A stretch of DNA of 9,819 nucleotides, from the NCBI GenBank assembly GCA_020853655.1, contig JADYYL010000108.1, positions 1 to 9,819 of the forward strand, read 5' to 3'. The stretch's first letter is position 1. Each line of letters begins with the position of its first letter. The notes beneath the pieces were generated by a model that was not told the DNA's origin, did not search any database, and saw only the letters and a program-made list of their open reading frames with translations. The position numbers and the translations under genes were made by a program. The DNA is from Deltaproteobacteria bacterium (GTDB lineage Bacteria > Bdellovibrionota_C > UBA2361 > SZUA-149 > JADYYL01). This document shows positions 1 through 5,977 of the stretch, one piece after another.

Positions 1-1
1 G

Positions 2-760
2 TTCAAAGAGCTGTTCATCGTGGATCTGGACGGGTCCAATCTGCGGCAGCTCACGCATGACCGGGGAATTGCGATGTCACCGTCGTGGTCTCCTCGCGGC
101 GATTCCATCGCGTATATGTCGTTCCGTTCGCGCCGACCGCAGATTTACCTCATCTCTCCGGGCGGTGGGACCCCACGGCAGGTTACAAATCATACCGAGT
201 CCGTGGGTGCGCCGGAGTTTTCAGCGGACGGCCAGATCTACGCGTCGGCGTCCTACAACGGGTTCTCGAACATCGTCGGCATAGACCCGCAGACGCGCGC
301 GATGCGAAAACTGACCTCCGGCTCGACGATCGACACGTCCCCGACGGTCTCGCCGGATGGTTCGCGAATCGCGTTCACATCGAATCGAGGCGGGGGACCG
401 CAGATTTACACGATGTCCTCGTCTGGTGGCGGCGTAGCGCGGTTGAGCTTCACCGGAAGCAACTACTGCACCTCTCCGTCGTGGTCGCCGAAGGGTGACC
501 AGATCGCTTTTAGCTGCCTTTCTGGGGGGAATCAGATCTTTCTCTCTTCCTCAGCTGGCGGGAAGGCCGAGCAACTGACCTTTGGTGGTAACAACGAAGA
601 CCCAGGGTGGTCTCCGGATGGGCGCTTCATTATTTTCAGCTCATCCGGTGGAAGAGGGCGGAGCATCGCCATTATCCCCGTGCAAACTGGGGTCGCCAAG
701 CCGCTCGCATTCGCCCGTGGTCAGGACTCCCAGCCGGTCTGGTCCCCGCGCATGCAATAG
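2..760 (+). CDS. tolB: TolB, Tol-Pal system beta-propeller protein (C-terminal part, 5' end outside window)
   Basis: This is the 3' end of a reading frame already open at base 2; 252 residues are visible and there is no reason to take the internal GTG at 20 as a start. The protein is built of PD40/WD40-like blades, each with an SPxWSPxGxxIAF-type strand: SPSWSPRGDSIAY, APEFSADGQ, SPTVSPDGSRIAF, SPSWSPKGDQIAF, DPGWSPDGRFIIF and a terminal QPVWSPRMQ. Full TolB is about 430 residues, with an N-terminal domain before a six-bladed propeller, so roughly the last 60% is here. TolB is periplasmic and bridges TolA at the inner membrane and Pal at the outer membrane during cell constriction. The next gene, pal, is its known partner, which supports TolB over other PD40 proteins such as DPP-type peptidases. 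TolQ, TolR and TolA would be expected upstream, outside the window. Confidence 0.93.
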   Translation, partial: FKELFIVDLDGSNLRQLTHDRGIAMSPSWSPRGDSIAYMSFRSRRPQIYLISPGGGTPRQVTNHTESVGAPEFSADGQIYASASYNGFSNIVGIDPQTRAMRKLTSGSTIDTSPTVSPDGSRIAFTSNRGGGPQIYTMSSSGGGVARLSFTGSNYCTSPSWSPKGDQIAFSCLSGGNQIFLSSSAGGKAEQLTFGGNNEDPGWSPDGRFIIFSSSGGRGRSIAIIPVQTGVAKPLAFARGQDSQPVWSPRMQ

Positions 761-952
761 TAGCCGGCCGGGATGGAATGGCGCTCCGCCCCATTATGGG
801 TGCCCCATTCTTGTTTGGCCGTTCAGATCTTGATTGTTGAACCCTCTCTTCTCCCTTCGCCGTCGATATAGGCGGCGCCGTATGGCGAAGCGCATGCTCA
901 GGGGGGCTAGCGCATGGTCCAACCGTTTATTCAATTAAAATCCGTGGCGCCG

Positions 953-971
953 CGCTTTTAAGCGTGTTTTT
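953..971 (+). terminator. Weak intrinsic terminator candidate after tolB
   Basis: A short stem CGCT (953-956) / AGCG (961-964) with loop TTTA is followed by TGTTTTT (965-971). The stem has only four pairs, so this is weak. A wider dyad, GGCGC 946-950 / GCGCC 975-979, encloses it. Position about 190 bp after the tolB stop is late for a simple terminator. Confidence 0.25.
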
Positions 972-972
972 A

Positions 973-1002
973 TTGCGCCTAGGAAAAAAAAGGTTGTATA
1001 AG
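973..1002 (+). promoter_or_regulatory. Candidate sigma-70-type promoter in the tolB-pal gap
   Basis: TTGCGC (973-978) and TATAAG (997-1002) are separated by 18 bp. The -10 hexamer matches TATAAT at five of six positions; the -35 is poor beyond TTG. An A-rich run (983-991) lies in the spacer. Transcription would start near 1009 and run toward pal, giving a leader of about 370 nt, or a separate short RNA if it stops near 1200. Confidence 0.3.
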
Positions 1003-1024
1003 ACCGACTCGATCGATCATCTCG

Positions 1025-1048
1025 ATTCAACCCGAGTTCGGGCTGAAT
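1025..1048 (+). promoter_or_regulatory. Stem-loop in the tolB-pal gap
   Basis: ATTCA (1025-1029) pairs with TGAAT (1044-1048) and CCCG (1031-1034) with CGGG (1039-1042). There is one A-C mismatch between the two stems, and the loop is AGTT. It lies about 15 nt past the predicted transcription start of the 973-1002 promoter candidate, so it could be a 5' stabilising hairpin or a protein-binding dyad. The function is unknown. Confidence 0.4.
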
Positions 1049-1165
1049 ATCTCGCGATACGAAGTCTCACGTCGTCGATATTTCTCCCCTGGTTGCTCCG
1101 TTGTAATCGGTTTGGCTGTTCATTTTCCCGACATACGGCTTCGCTGTAGTCGCGGATGGAGTAGT

Positions 1166-1213
1166 GCAACTTTTTCTGTTGCTGTCAGGTTTTTCCTGAT
1201 TCAGTTTTGTTTC
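1166..1213 (+). terminator. Tandem hairpins followed by a T-rich tract, possible terminator
   Basis: Two adjacent perfect 5-bp hairpins are visible: GCAAC (1166-1170) / GTTGC (1178-1182) with a 7-nt loop, and TCAGG (1185-1189) / CCTGA (1195-1199) with a TTTTT loop. A T-rich stretch runs from 1200 to 1213. The stems are short and the T tract is interrupted, so termination would be weak. If real, it would end an RNA of about 200 nt begun near 1009. Confidence 0.3.
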
Positions 1214-1248
1214 TATGAGTGCGTAGACTGAGCGAGTTGCGCGCTCGA

Positions 1249-1265
1249 GCGAGTATCAAACTCGC
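1249..1265 (+). promoter_or_regulatory. 6-bp perfect hairpin upstream of pal
   Basis: GCGAGT (1249-1254) is the exact reverse complement of ACTCGC (1260-1265), with loop ATCAA. It lies about 115 nt before the pal start and would sit in a pal leader RNA. No known riboswitch class is recognised here. Confidence 0.3.
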
Positions 1266-1380
1266 AATTGATATTCGGGAACGAGTTGTTTGCGAAGATT
1301 TGAGAGCGTGAAGGGGCCGGAATCGGTGCCTTCCTTGTGATTTGAACGTTGTGATTGTCTTAAGTGGAAGAAAGGAGAGT

Positions 1381-1848
1381 ATGAAAATCGTTCGCGTCGT
1401 TTGCATTGTGTTTCTCGCAACCATGATGTCCGCTTGTGCGTGCACAAAGCGCGGCAGTCACGGCGGGCTCGATTCCGGTGGAGAGAACGAGGGGAATATC
1501 CCGAGCGCGGAAGCTGGTGGCCCGCTCAAGGACGTTAGTTTCGCTTTCGATTCGTCCACGTTGAGTGAATCGGCTAAATCAACCCTCCGCTCTAACGTTC
1601 AATGGCTCTCGGATAACGCGAGCTCGAACGTCACGGTCGAAGGTCACTGCGATGAACGCGGAACCAACGAATACAACATGGCTCTCGGCGAGCGCCGCGC
1701 AAAGTCTGTTGAAGACTTCTATCGCAGCCTCGGCGTTACGTCCTCGCGCGTTAGCCGCGTCAGCTACGGCGAAGAGATGCCGGTTGACATGGGCCACGAC
1801 GAGTCCGCATGGTCCAAGAATCGCCGCGCTCACTCGCGGGTGAACTAA
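1381..1848 (+). CDS. pal: Peptidoglycan-associated outer-membrane lipoprotein Pal
   Basis: The protein has 155 residues. The start is the ATG at 1381, because AAGGAG (1372-1377) lies just upstream and the signal peptide then begins normally with MKIVR. A TTG 39 bases earlier is in frame but would bury this site. Residues 1-18 form a short hydrophobic signal ending in a lipobox MSAC, so Cys19 should be lipidated; a second Cys follows at 21. A low-complexity Gly/Ser/Glu linker (22-48) tethers the OmpA-like domain (about 51-155). The peptidoglycan-binding signature is complete: TVEGHCDERGTNEYN (85-99) and LGERRA (102-107), with SKNRRA near the end. Pal anchors the outer membrane to peptidoglycan and binds TolB, whose gene is upstream. 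The final strand reads RRAHSRVN, not the hydrophobic RRAVLVY type. The length is near the usual size and no frameshift is evident. Confidence 0.95.
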   Translation: MKIVRVVCIVFLATMMSACACTKRGSHGGLDSGGENEGNIPSAEAGGPLKDVSFAFDSSTLSESAKSTLRSNVQWLSDNASSNVTVEGHCDERGTNEYNMALGERRAKSVEDFYRSLGVTSSRVSRVSYGEEMPVDMGHDESAWSKNRRAHSRVN

Positions 1849-1878
1849 GCTCCATCCAAAAGGATGACTGAGCGAAGG

Positions 1879-1915
1879 ACGGCAGCCCCCTAACCAAGGT
1901 GGCTGCCGTTTTTTT
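1879..1915 (+). terminator. Strong rho-independent terminator after pal
   Basis: ACGGCAGCC (1879-1887) pairs perfectly over 9 bp with GGCTGCCGT (1901-1909). The loop is 13 nt and a run of T follows from 1909 to 1915. It lies 31 bp after the pal stop and should end most transcripts before cpoB. Confidence 0.92.
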
Positions 1916-2022
1916 ATATCTGCGGTAAGTTGTGCGAGCCTACGCAAGCCGGTTGACGGCGACGGAGGTTGGCGAGGGTCGAGCGACGGGCGTCAATATT
2001 GTTAGCCTTGACGGTGATGCGA

Positions 2023-2754
2023 ATGGTGAACTCCAAAATTCTTGCGAAACGAAGCGTTGGGTTGATGGTGGCGTGCTCTCTCGTGGGATGCGCTGGCGGG
2101 TTGAGTGAAGAGGTGAAGGGCCTCAAGTCTCAACTCAGTGAGATTCGGTCGATCCAGGCGGAACACACCGCGTCGATCAATGAGATGCGACAGCAGATTG
2201 GGCAACTTGGAGGCCAGGTCGAAGAGGCGCAACACCTTGCGAAAGGAAAGACCGAGGAGCTCCAAAGAACACTTGAACAAGTCAGCTCCCGAGTTCCTCC
2301 ACCGCCGGGCGTTCCCGAAGATCTTCTCAACAGTGATGACGAGGCGATTTCGCGCATTAATAGCGACGCGGCAACAGAGTACAGACAGTCGCTTCAGTTC
2401 CTCCGGGCTGGCAATTTCGATCGTGCTCTGACCGGGTTTACGAACTTCATCGCCCAGAATCCGGGGACGGCGTTTACCGATAGCGCTCTCTTCTGGAGCG
2501 GTGTCTGTTACGAGAAGATGAACCAGCTCGATCGAGCGATTGGCGCTTACAGCGACGTCTTTCAGCGGTTTCCTGCAGAGGACTTTGTCCCTCCCTCACT
2601 TTATCGACTCGGTGACACCTTCGAGAAGATGGGATCGTCGAAAGAAGCCTCTTTTGCATTTCAGAAGCTGGTCGACGAGCATCCACGAAGCAACGAAGCT
2701 CAACGGGCTCGGGAGCGACTTGCTCCCAAGGGCGGTAAGCGGACCAAGCGGTAG
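2023..2754 (+). CDS. cpoB: CpoB/YbgF-type Tol-Pal cell division coordinator, predicted lipoprotein
   Basis: The frame opens at a TTG at 1969, but the ATG at 2023 is preferred. GGTGA lies 5 nt upstream and the product then starts with a normal signal peptide; an ATG at 2017 is also possible. The 243-residue product has a signal (1-22) ending in an ideal lipobox LVGC, giving lipidated Cys23. A heptad-rich stretch (about 27-90) should form the trimeric coiled coil of YbgF, then comes a PPPP linker (92-95). Three tandem TPR-like units follow (about 117-232): EYRQSLQFLRAGNFDRAL, ALFWSGVCYEKMNQLDRAI and SLYRLGDTFEKMGSSKEA. CpoB works with TolA and PBP1B to couple constriction and wall synthesis. 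The E. coli protein is soluble and periplasmic, so a lipobox is a difference. Its place after pal supports the assignment. The basic tail GGKRTKR is unexplained. Confidence 0.9.
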   Translation: MVNSKILAKRSVGLMVACSLVGCAGGLSEEVKGLKSQLSEIRSIQAEHTASINEMRQQIGQLGGQVEEAQHLAKGKTEELQRTLEQVSSRVPPPPGVPEDLLNSDDEAISRINSDAATEYRQSLQFLRAGNFDRALTGFTNFIAQNPGTAFTDSALFWSGVCYEKMNQLDRAIGAYSDVFQRFPAEDFVPPSLYRLGDTFEKMGSSKEASFAFQKLVDEHPRSNEAQRARERLAPKGGKRTKR

Positions 2755-2790
2755 TGTGGCTCTGGCTAGGCGCGCTGAGGATGAACCCGG

Positions 2791-2829
2791 GTCGAGATTT
2801 ATGCCGTGATTCCTCGGGCTCGACGAGGA
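2791..2829 (+). promoter_or_regulatory. Two overlapping dyads between cpoB and ribF
   Basis: GTCGAG (2791-2796) is complementary to CTCGAC (2819-2824), and TCCTCG (2811-2816) to CGAGGA (2824-2829). The two stems share base 2824, and the second lies across the loop and 3' arm of the first, so they largely exclude each other. No T run follows, so neither is an intrinsic terminator by itself. The rest of the 173-bp gap shows no convincing promoter and no FMN riboswitch. Confidence 0.3.
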
Positions 2830-2913
2830 GCGCTGGGCAAATCTGCACGTTATTGCCCTAGGGAGTTTTCTGTAGTCACGCCGACAAGTCATACTCCATT
2901 GAGACTCTTGCCC

Positions 2914-2930
2914 AGGAGATAAAACGGTTG
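2914..2930 (+). promoter_or_regulatory. Ribosome-binding site deciding a TTG start for ribF
   Basis: AGGAG at 2914-2918 is followed by 9 nt and then TTG at 2928. The next in-frame ATG, at 3006, would leave only three residues before the GNFDG motif and remove its first strand, so TTG is the likely start. Confidence 0.75.
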
Positions 2931-3959
2931 TTCCTCGCCCGCTCTGTCCGTGACTTTCAGTTTCTGCGCGCGAAGACTCCGTCTCGCTTCGGCTCTTCGA
3001 TCGCGATGACGATCGGAAACTTCGATGGCTTCCATCTCGGACATCAAGCCCTGTTTTCGCGTCTCACGGAGTTATCTCCGCCTGGGGCCACGCGGGTGCT
3101 CGTGTCTTTTGTTCCGCATCCTAAGGCGTATTTCAATACCAGTGGACGTCATGAGCGGTTGCGGAGCGAGGCCTATCGACTGCTGACACCCCCTCGGAGG
3201 AAGGCCGAGCTCGCAGCATCACTCGGATTTGATGCGTTCCTATTGCTTCGCTTCTCGAGACGGCTTGCGGAGATGAGCGCTTCCGATTTCATGAAACACA
3301 TCGTGCTCGAAGGCGTGAATCCACAGACGCTCGTTGTTGGGTACGACTGGGTGTTCGGCAAGGATCGAAAGGGCGACGTCGAGCTTCTCCGCACGGTGGG
3401 ACGGGAGGAAGGCATTGTGGTGGACGTTGTTCCTCCATTCAACATGAGATGTGAAGCCGAGTCGCCGACGCGAGTGAGCTCCAGTCGTGTGCGCCATGCC
3501 TTGAGCGAGGGAAATCTCGAAACGGTCGAGTGTCTTCTGGGTCGGCCGTTCGACGTGGTTGGCCACGTTGTGCACGGTGAGAAAAGAGGGAGGCAGATCG
3601 GATTTCCCACCGCCAATCTCCACCTACCGGAGCAGTTCCTCCCGAAAGATGGCGTGTATGCAACGCTGTGTGAGTACGATGGCCTTCGCGAGCTCTCGGT
3701 AACAAACGTCGGCGTCAGACCCACATTTCTCGGCCGTCAACGACTTGTTGAGGTTCACATTCTGAAACGTTCCGGCTTGGAACTCTACGGCAAGCGCCTT
3801 CGAGTCACTTTCGTTTCGCGCGTGCGCGACGAGATGAAGTTCTCGGGAATCGAGCAGCTCAAACATGCAATTCAAAGCGATGTTGCGAGTGCCGAGCTGT
3901 TGCTGAAAGCTTCGTTATCCGATTCTCCCCAAGGTTCCCGTGACCGAGAGCGCCGCTGA
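2928..3959 (+). CDS. ribF: Bifunctional riboflavin kinase / FMN adenylyltransferase RibF
   Basis: The 343-residue product has the two domains of bacterial RibF in the usual order and a slightly long size (usual length about 310). The FAD synthetase nucleotidyltransferase domain (about 25-195) carries GNFDGFHLGH (30-39), with the HxGH nucleotide-binding signature at 36-39. It also has the flavin/ATP loop GYDWVFGKDRKGD (138-150) and the SSSRVR motif (184-189). The riboflavin kinase domain (about 205-330) carries GEKRGRQIGFPTAN (217-230), whose PTAN binds Mg-ATP, and VEVHI (274-278) with the likely catalytic Glu275. The enzyme phosphorylates riboflavin to FMN and adenylates FMN to FAD in the cytoplasm. 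The charged C-terminal tail (about 331-343) overlaps the next gene. A TTG start may keep expression low. Confidence 0.96.
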   Translation: MFLARSVRDFQFLRAKTPSRFGSSIAMTIGNFDGFHLGHQALFSRLTELSPPGATRVLVSFVPHPKAYFNTSGRHERLRSEAYRLLTPPRRKAELAASLGFDAFLLLRFSRRLAEMSASDFMKHIVLEGVNPQTLVVGYDWVFGKDRKGDVELLRTVGREEGIVVDVVPPFNMRCEAESPTRVSSSRVRHALSEGNLETVECLLGRPFDVVGHVVHGEKRGRQIGFPTANLHLPEQFLPKDGVYATLCEYDGLRELSVTNVGVRPTFLGRQRLVEVHILKRSGLELYGKRLRVTFVSRVRDEMKFSGIEQLKHAIQSDVASAELLLKASLSDSPQGSRDRERR

Positions 3960-4968
3960 AGATCGCGCGGTGAGCGCGACTGTCGAAGCAGCATTCATCG
4001 GACTTCGACTCGATGGCGTTGTCTTGGCGATGTGCGAGGCGCTTGAGGAAGAGGATTCGGAGCGATTGTTTGGCGCGGAGGAGCCGTCGCGGTCGCAGAT
4101 TACTCGATGGATCAAGGCCGGTCTTGTCGCCGTCGACGGCAAAGTGATCACAAAAGCTGGGTTTGTTCCGAATTCTGGGTCCAGCGTTCGTGTGACCGTG
4201 CCCGTCCCTGCACCCTCTGCGCTTGACCCAGATCCGTCGGTCTCCTTCGAGATTGTGTTCGAAGACGACGCGATCCTCGTCATCAACAAGCCAGCGGGCC
4301 TCGTGGTTCACCCTGCCGCCGGAAATCGTGGGGGCACGCTGGTAAACGGATTGCTTGCCTACCTCGGTGCGGCGCTCCAGCCGATTGGCGGCGAGCTGCG
4401 ACCGGGCCTGGTGCACCGTCTCGATAAGGGGACGACAGGGCTGATGGTCGTCGCAAAGACCGAGCATGCGTACGTCCAACTGGTTCGGCAGTTCGCTCCG
4501 CCTCGGACCGTTCATCGCTCATACCTCGCCCTCGTCGCAAAGCTTCCGAAGGGGGGCGTCGTTTCAGAGGGTATGATCGATCTTCCGATTGGCAGAAACC
4601 CCCGTGACCGATTGAAGATGGCCGTTGACCAGGAGCGCGGGAGGCCTTCGGTGACGCACTGGCGTGTCGAGCAGCGTCTCCAGGGCGGCTACCTCCTCGA
4701 CCTCCAGCTAGAAACGGGGCGGACCCATCAAATTCGCGTGCACTTGGGAGCGGTCGGCGCTCCGATTCTTGGCGATCCACTCTATGGACCTCAACCGCAC
4801 ATGCTCGAAGAGAAGATTCGGGTGGCGGCCCAAGTTCTCGGACGGCAGGCACTGCATGCATCGAAGTTGTCGTTCGTCCACCCGGTGAGCAGCCACCCGG
4901 TCGAATATCGCGCGGATCTACCGGACGACTTGCGCGGATTGCTCAATGTCATGACAGGCGACCTATGA
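3940..4968 (+). CDS. rluD: RluD-family 23S rRNA pseudouridine synthase
   Basis: The frame starts at GTG 3940, with AAGG 5 nt upstream, and overlaps ribF by 20 bp, suggesting translational coupling; a GTG at 3970 is an alternative. The 342-residue product has an N-terminal S4 RNA-binding domain (about 22-86; SRSQITRWIKAGLVAVDGK at 50-68) and a RluA-type catalytic domain (about 103-330). The catalytic motif is HRLDKGTTGL (159-168) with nucleophile Asp162. INKPAGLVVHP (115-125) and ETGRTHQIRVHL (258-269) are also typical. Such enzymes isomerise uridines in 23S rRNA; RluD itself acts on helix 69. The S4 domain has about 13 extra acidic residues between RLD (23-25) and SRS (50-52). RluD is the best match because an S4 domain is present, but another RluA-subfamily specificity cannot be excluded. 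Confidence 0.9.
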   Translation: MTESAAEDRAVSATVEAAFIGLRLDGVVLAMCEALEEEDSERLFGAEEPSRSQITRWIKAGLVAVDGKVITKAGFVPNSGSSVRVTVPVPAPSALDPDPSVSFEIVFEDDAILVINKPAGLVVHPAAGNRGGTLVNGLLAYLGAALQPIGGELRPGLVHRLDKGTTGLMVVAKTEHAYVQLVRQFAPPRTVHRSYLALVAKLPKGGVVSEGMIDLPIGRNPRDRLKMAVDQERGRPSVTHWRVEQRLQGGYLLDLQLETGRTHQIRVHLGAVGAPILGDPLYGPQPHMLEEKIRVAAQVLGRQALHASKLSFVHPVSSHPVEYRADLPDDLRGLLNVMTGDL

Positions 4969-5894
4969 CTTCAGACCGAACGTTGGTTGATGTGCGTGCA
5001 CTCCAGATCCATCCTCTCCATAACGAGCTGCTGTCGGAGCTCCGACGACGAGCGACTTCCGCCAGTGGCTTGTTCCCGGAGCTTTGGGTTGCTCCGTTCG
5101 ATACCGTCACATCGACGATGGATGTTGCGCGGGAGCTGCATGGGGGCCGAGCGCTACTTGCGAGCGTTGCCGAGCCGATCGGCGCAACGGAGCCACGTTG
5201 TTCCATCGATGCGTCGCGATCCACGACCGCACCGATCGCTGTTGTTGCACTGACTCAGGACCGAGGACGTGGGCGAAATGATCGGTGGTGGAACTCGCGG
5301 GCGGGCGAGGGGATGTATGCGACTCTTATTCTTGGGATTGATCGGCCCATCTCCGACATCCGCGGACTTCCTCTCGCGATAGGGGTCGGTGTGCTGCGTG
5401 GCGTGCGCGAGCTCGGGGGAGATGCTCGGCTGAAGTGGCCGAATGATTTGTGGACGATTGACGAGGCGGGAGCACCGACGGGAAAACTCGCTGGTGTGCT
5501 CGTCGAGAGTTGGGCGAGCGGAGACGGTCAGACCGTCTCGATTGGGATCGGACTCAACCTCACTCCTTCTTCCGACCAGCTTCCATTCCCTCGAGCCACT
5601 CTCGAGGAGTCAGCGGGGCGCGGGGTGCGCTACGAACTTGCGGTGACGACGGTGCTCAGCGCATGTTGCGGTGCGCTCGAGGAGTTCCTGTGCCGCGGCC
5701 TCGAAGTCCTTCGGACAGAGTGGGAACAACAGTCGATCACTCGGAACCGCCAGGTCCGAGGGATTCACGGAGGGAAGGAGATTGTGGGGCGCGCCCTCGG
5801 GTTAGAGGCTCATGGAGGGCTTCGAATTCTGCCTGATGGGGCAGATCTTGAGATCGTGTTGCATTCAAACGAGATTTCGCTCGTACAGTTCTAA
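4965..5894 (+). CDS. birA: Biotin--[acetyl-CoA-carboxylase] ligase, monofunctional
   Basis: The ATG at 4965 overlaps the preceding stop in an ATGA, so translation is probably coupled. The 309-residue protein contains the biotin protein ligase core: TSTMDVARE (49-57), the adenylate loop QDRGRGR (98-104), KWPNDLW (157-163), GKLAGVLVE (173-181) with Lys174 at the catalytic Lys position, IGIGLNL (193-199), and a C-terminal SH3-like domain (about 257-305). It makes biotinyl-AMP and attaches biotin to a Lys of acyl-CoA carboxylase carrier proteins. There is no N-terminal winged-helix domain, so it is unlikely to repress biotin genes as E. coli BirA does. Two oddities are visible. About 25 extra residues (roughly 60-88) separate the STM motif from the adenylate loop, and the second half of the GRGRxGRxW motif reads NDRWW. 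The core looks functional. Confidence 0.93.
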   Translation: MTSDRTLVDVRALQIHPLHNELLSELRRRATSASGLFPELWVAPFDTVTSTMDVARELHGGRALLASVAEPIGATEPRCSIDASRSTTAPIAVVALTQDRGRGRNDRWWNSRAGEGMYATLILGIDRPISDIRGLPLAIGVGVLRGVRELGGDARLKWPNDLWTIDEAGAPTGKLAGVLVESWASGDGQTVSIGIGLNLTPSSDQLPFPRATLEESAGRGVRYELAVTTVLSACCGALEEFLCRGLEVLRTEWEQQSITRNRQVRGIHGGKEIVGRALGLEAHGGLRILPDGADLEIVLHSNEISLVQF

Positions 5895-5977
5895 GGAATT
5901 GGCGAACTCTGGAGCGCTGAGAGGGGGCAGTTATTTGAACAGTTAATGTCGTCTCGTTCTCAACCGATAAACTCCAC

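Larger units (their letters stand above)
761..1380. other. 620-bp structured intergenic region between tolB and pal
   Basis: No open reading frame here has a credible start, a ribosome-binding site or a recognisable product. The stretch from about 930 to 1380 is visibly richer in A and T than the flanking genes. It holds a 7-bp inverted repeat (CTTCGCC 855-861 / GGCGAAG 884-890) and a direct repeat AGCGCATG at 889-896 and 909-916. It also holds a promoter-like pair near 973-1002 and hairpins at 1025-1048, 1166-1182, 1185-1199 and 1249-1265. tolB and pal are usually much closer together, so this gap is unusually long. It could contain a small RNA gene, a long pal leader, or promoters for pal only. 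Confidence 0.6.

Noticed and set aside
964..1149. Possible 61-aa protein in the tolB-pal gap
   Set aside because: There is no ribosome-binding site before the GTG start and the translation has no protein-like features; the AT-rich region more likely holds regulatory sequence.
1821..1848. Frameshift at the end of pal, suggested by the unusual C-terminus RRAHSRVN
   Set aside because: The length is right for Pal, the peptidoglycan-binding motifs are intact, and a good terminator follows at the expected distance; divergence of the last strand is a simpler explanation.
2755..2927. FMN riboswitch upstream of ribF
   Set aside because: The conserved RFN core elements are not visible in this gap; only short unrelated dyads are.
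3859..4515. Long minus-strand open frame opposite the start of the rluD-like gene
   Set aside because: It overlaps strongly supported genes on the other strand, has no recognisable domain, and is an expected by-product of codon bias.
4283..4861. Minus-strand open frame opposite the catalytic domain of the rluD-like gene
   Set aside because: The composition is rich in Arg, Ser and Pro without domain features, and it lies fully inside a clear gene on the plus strand.
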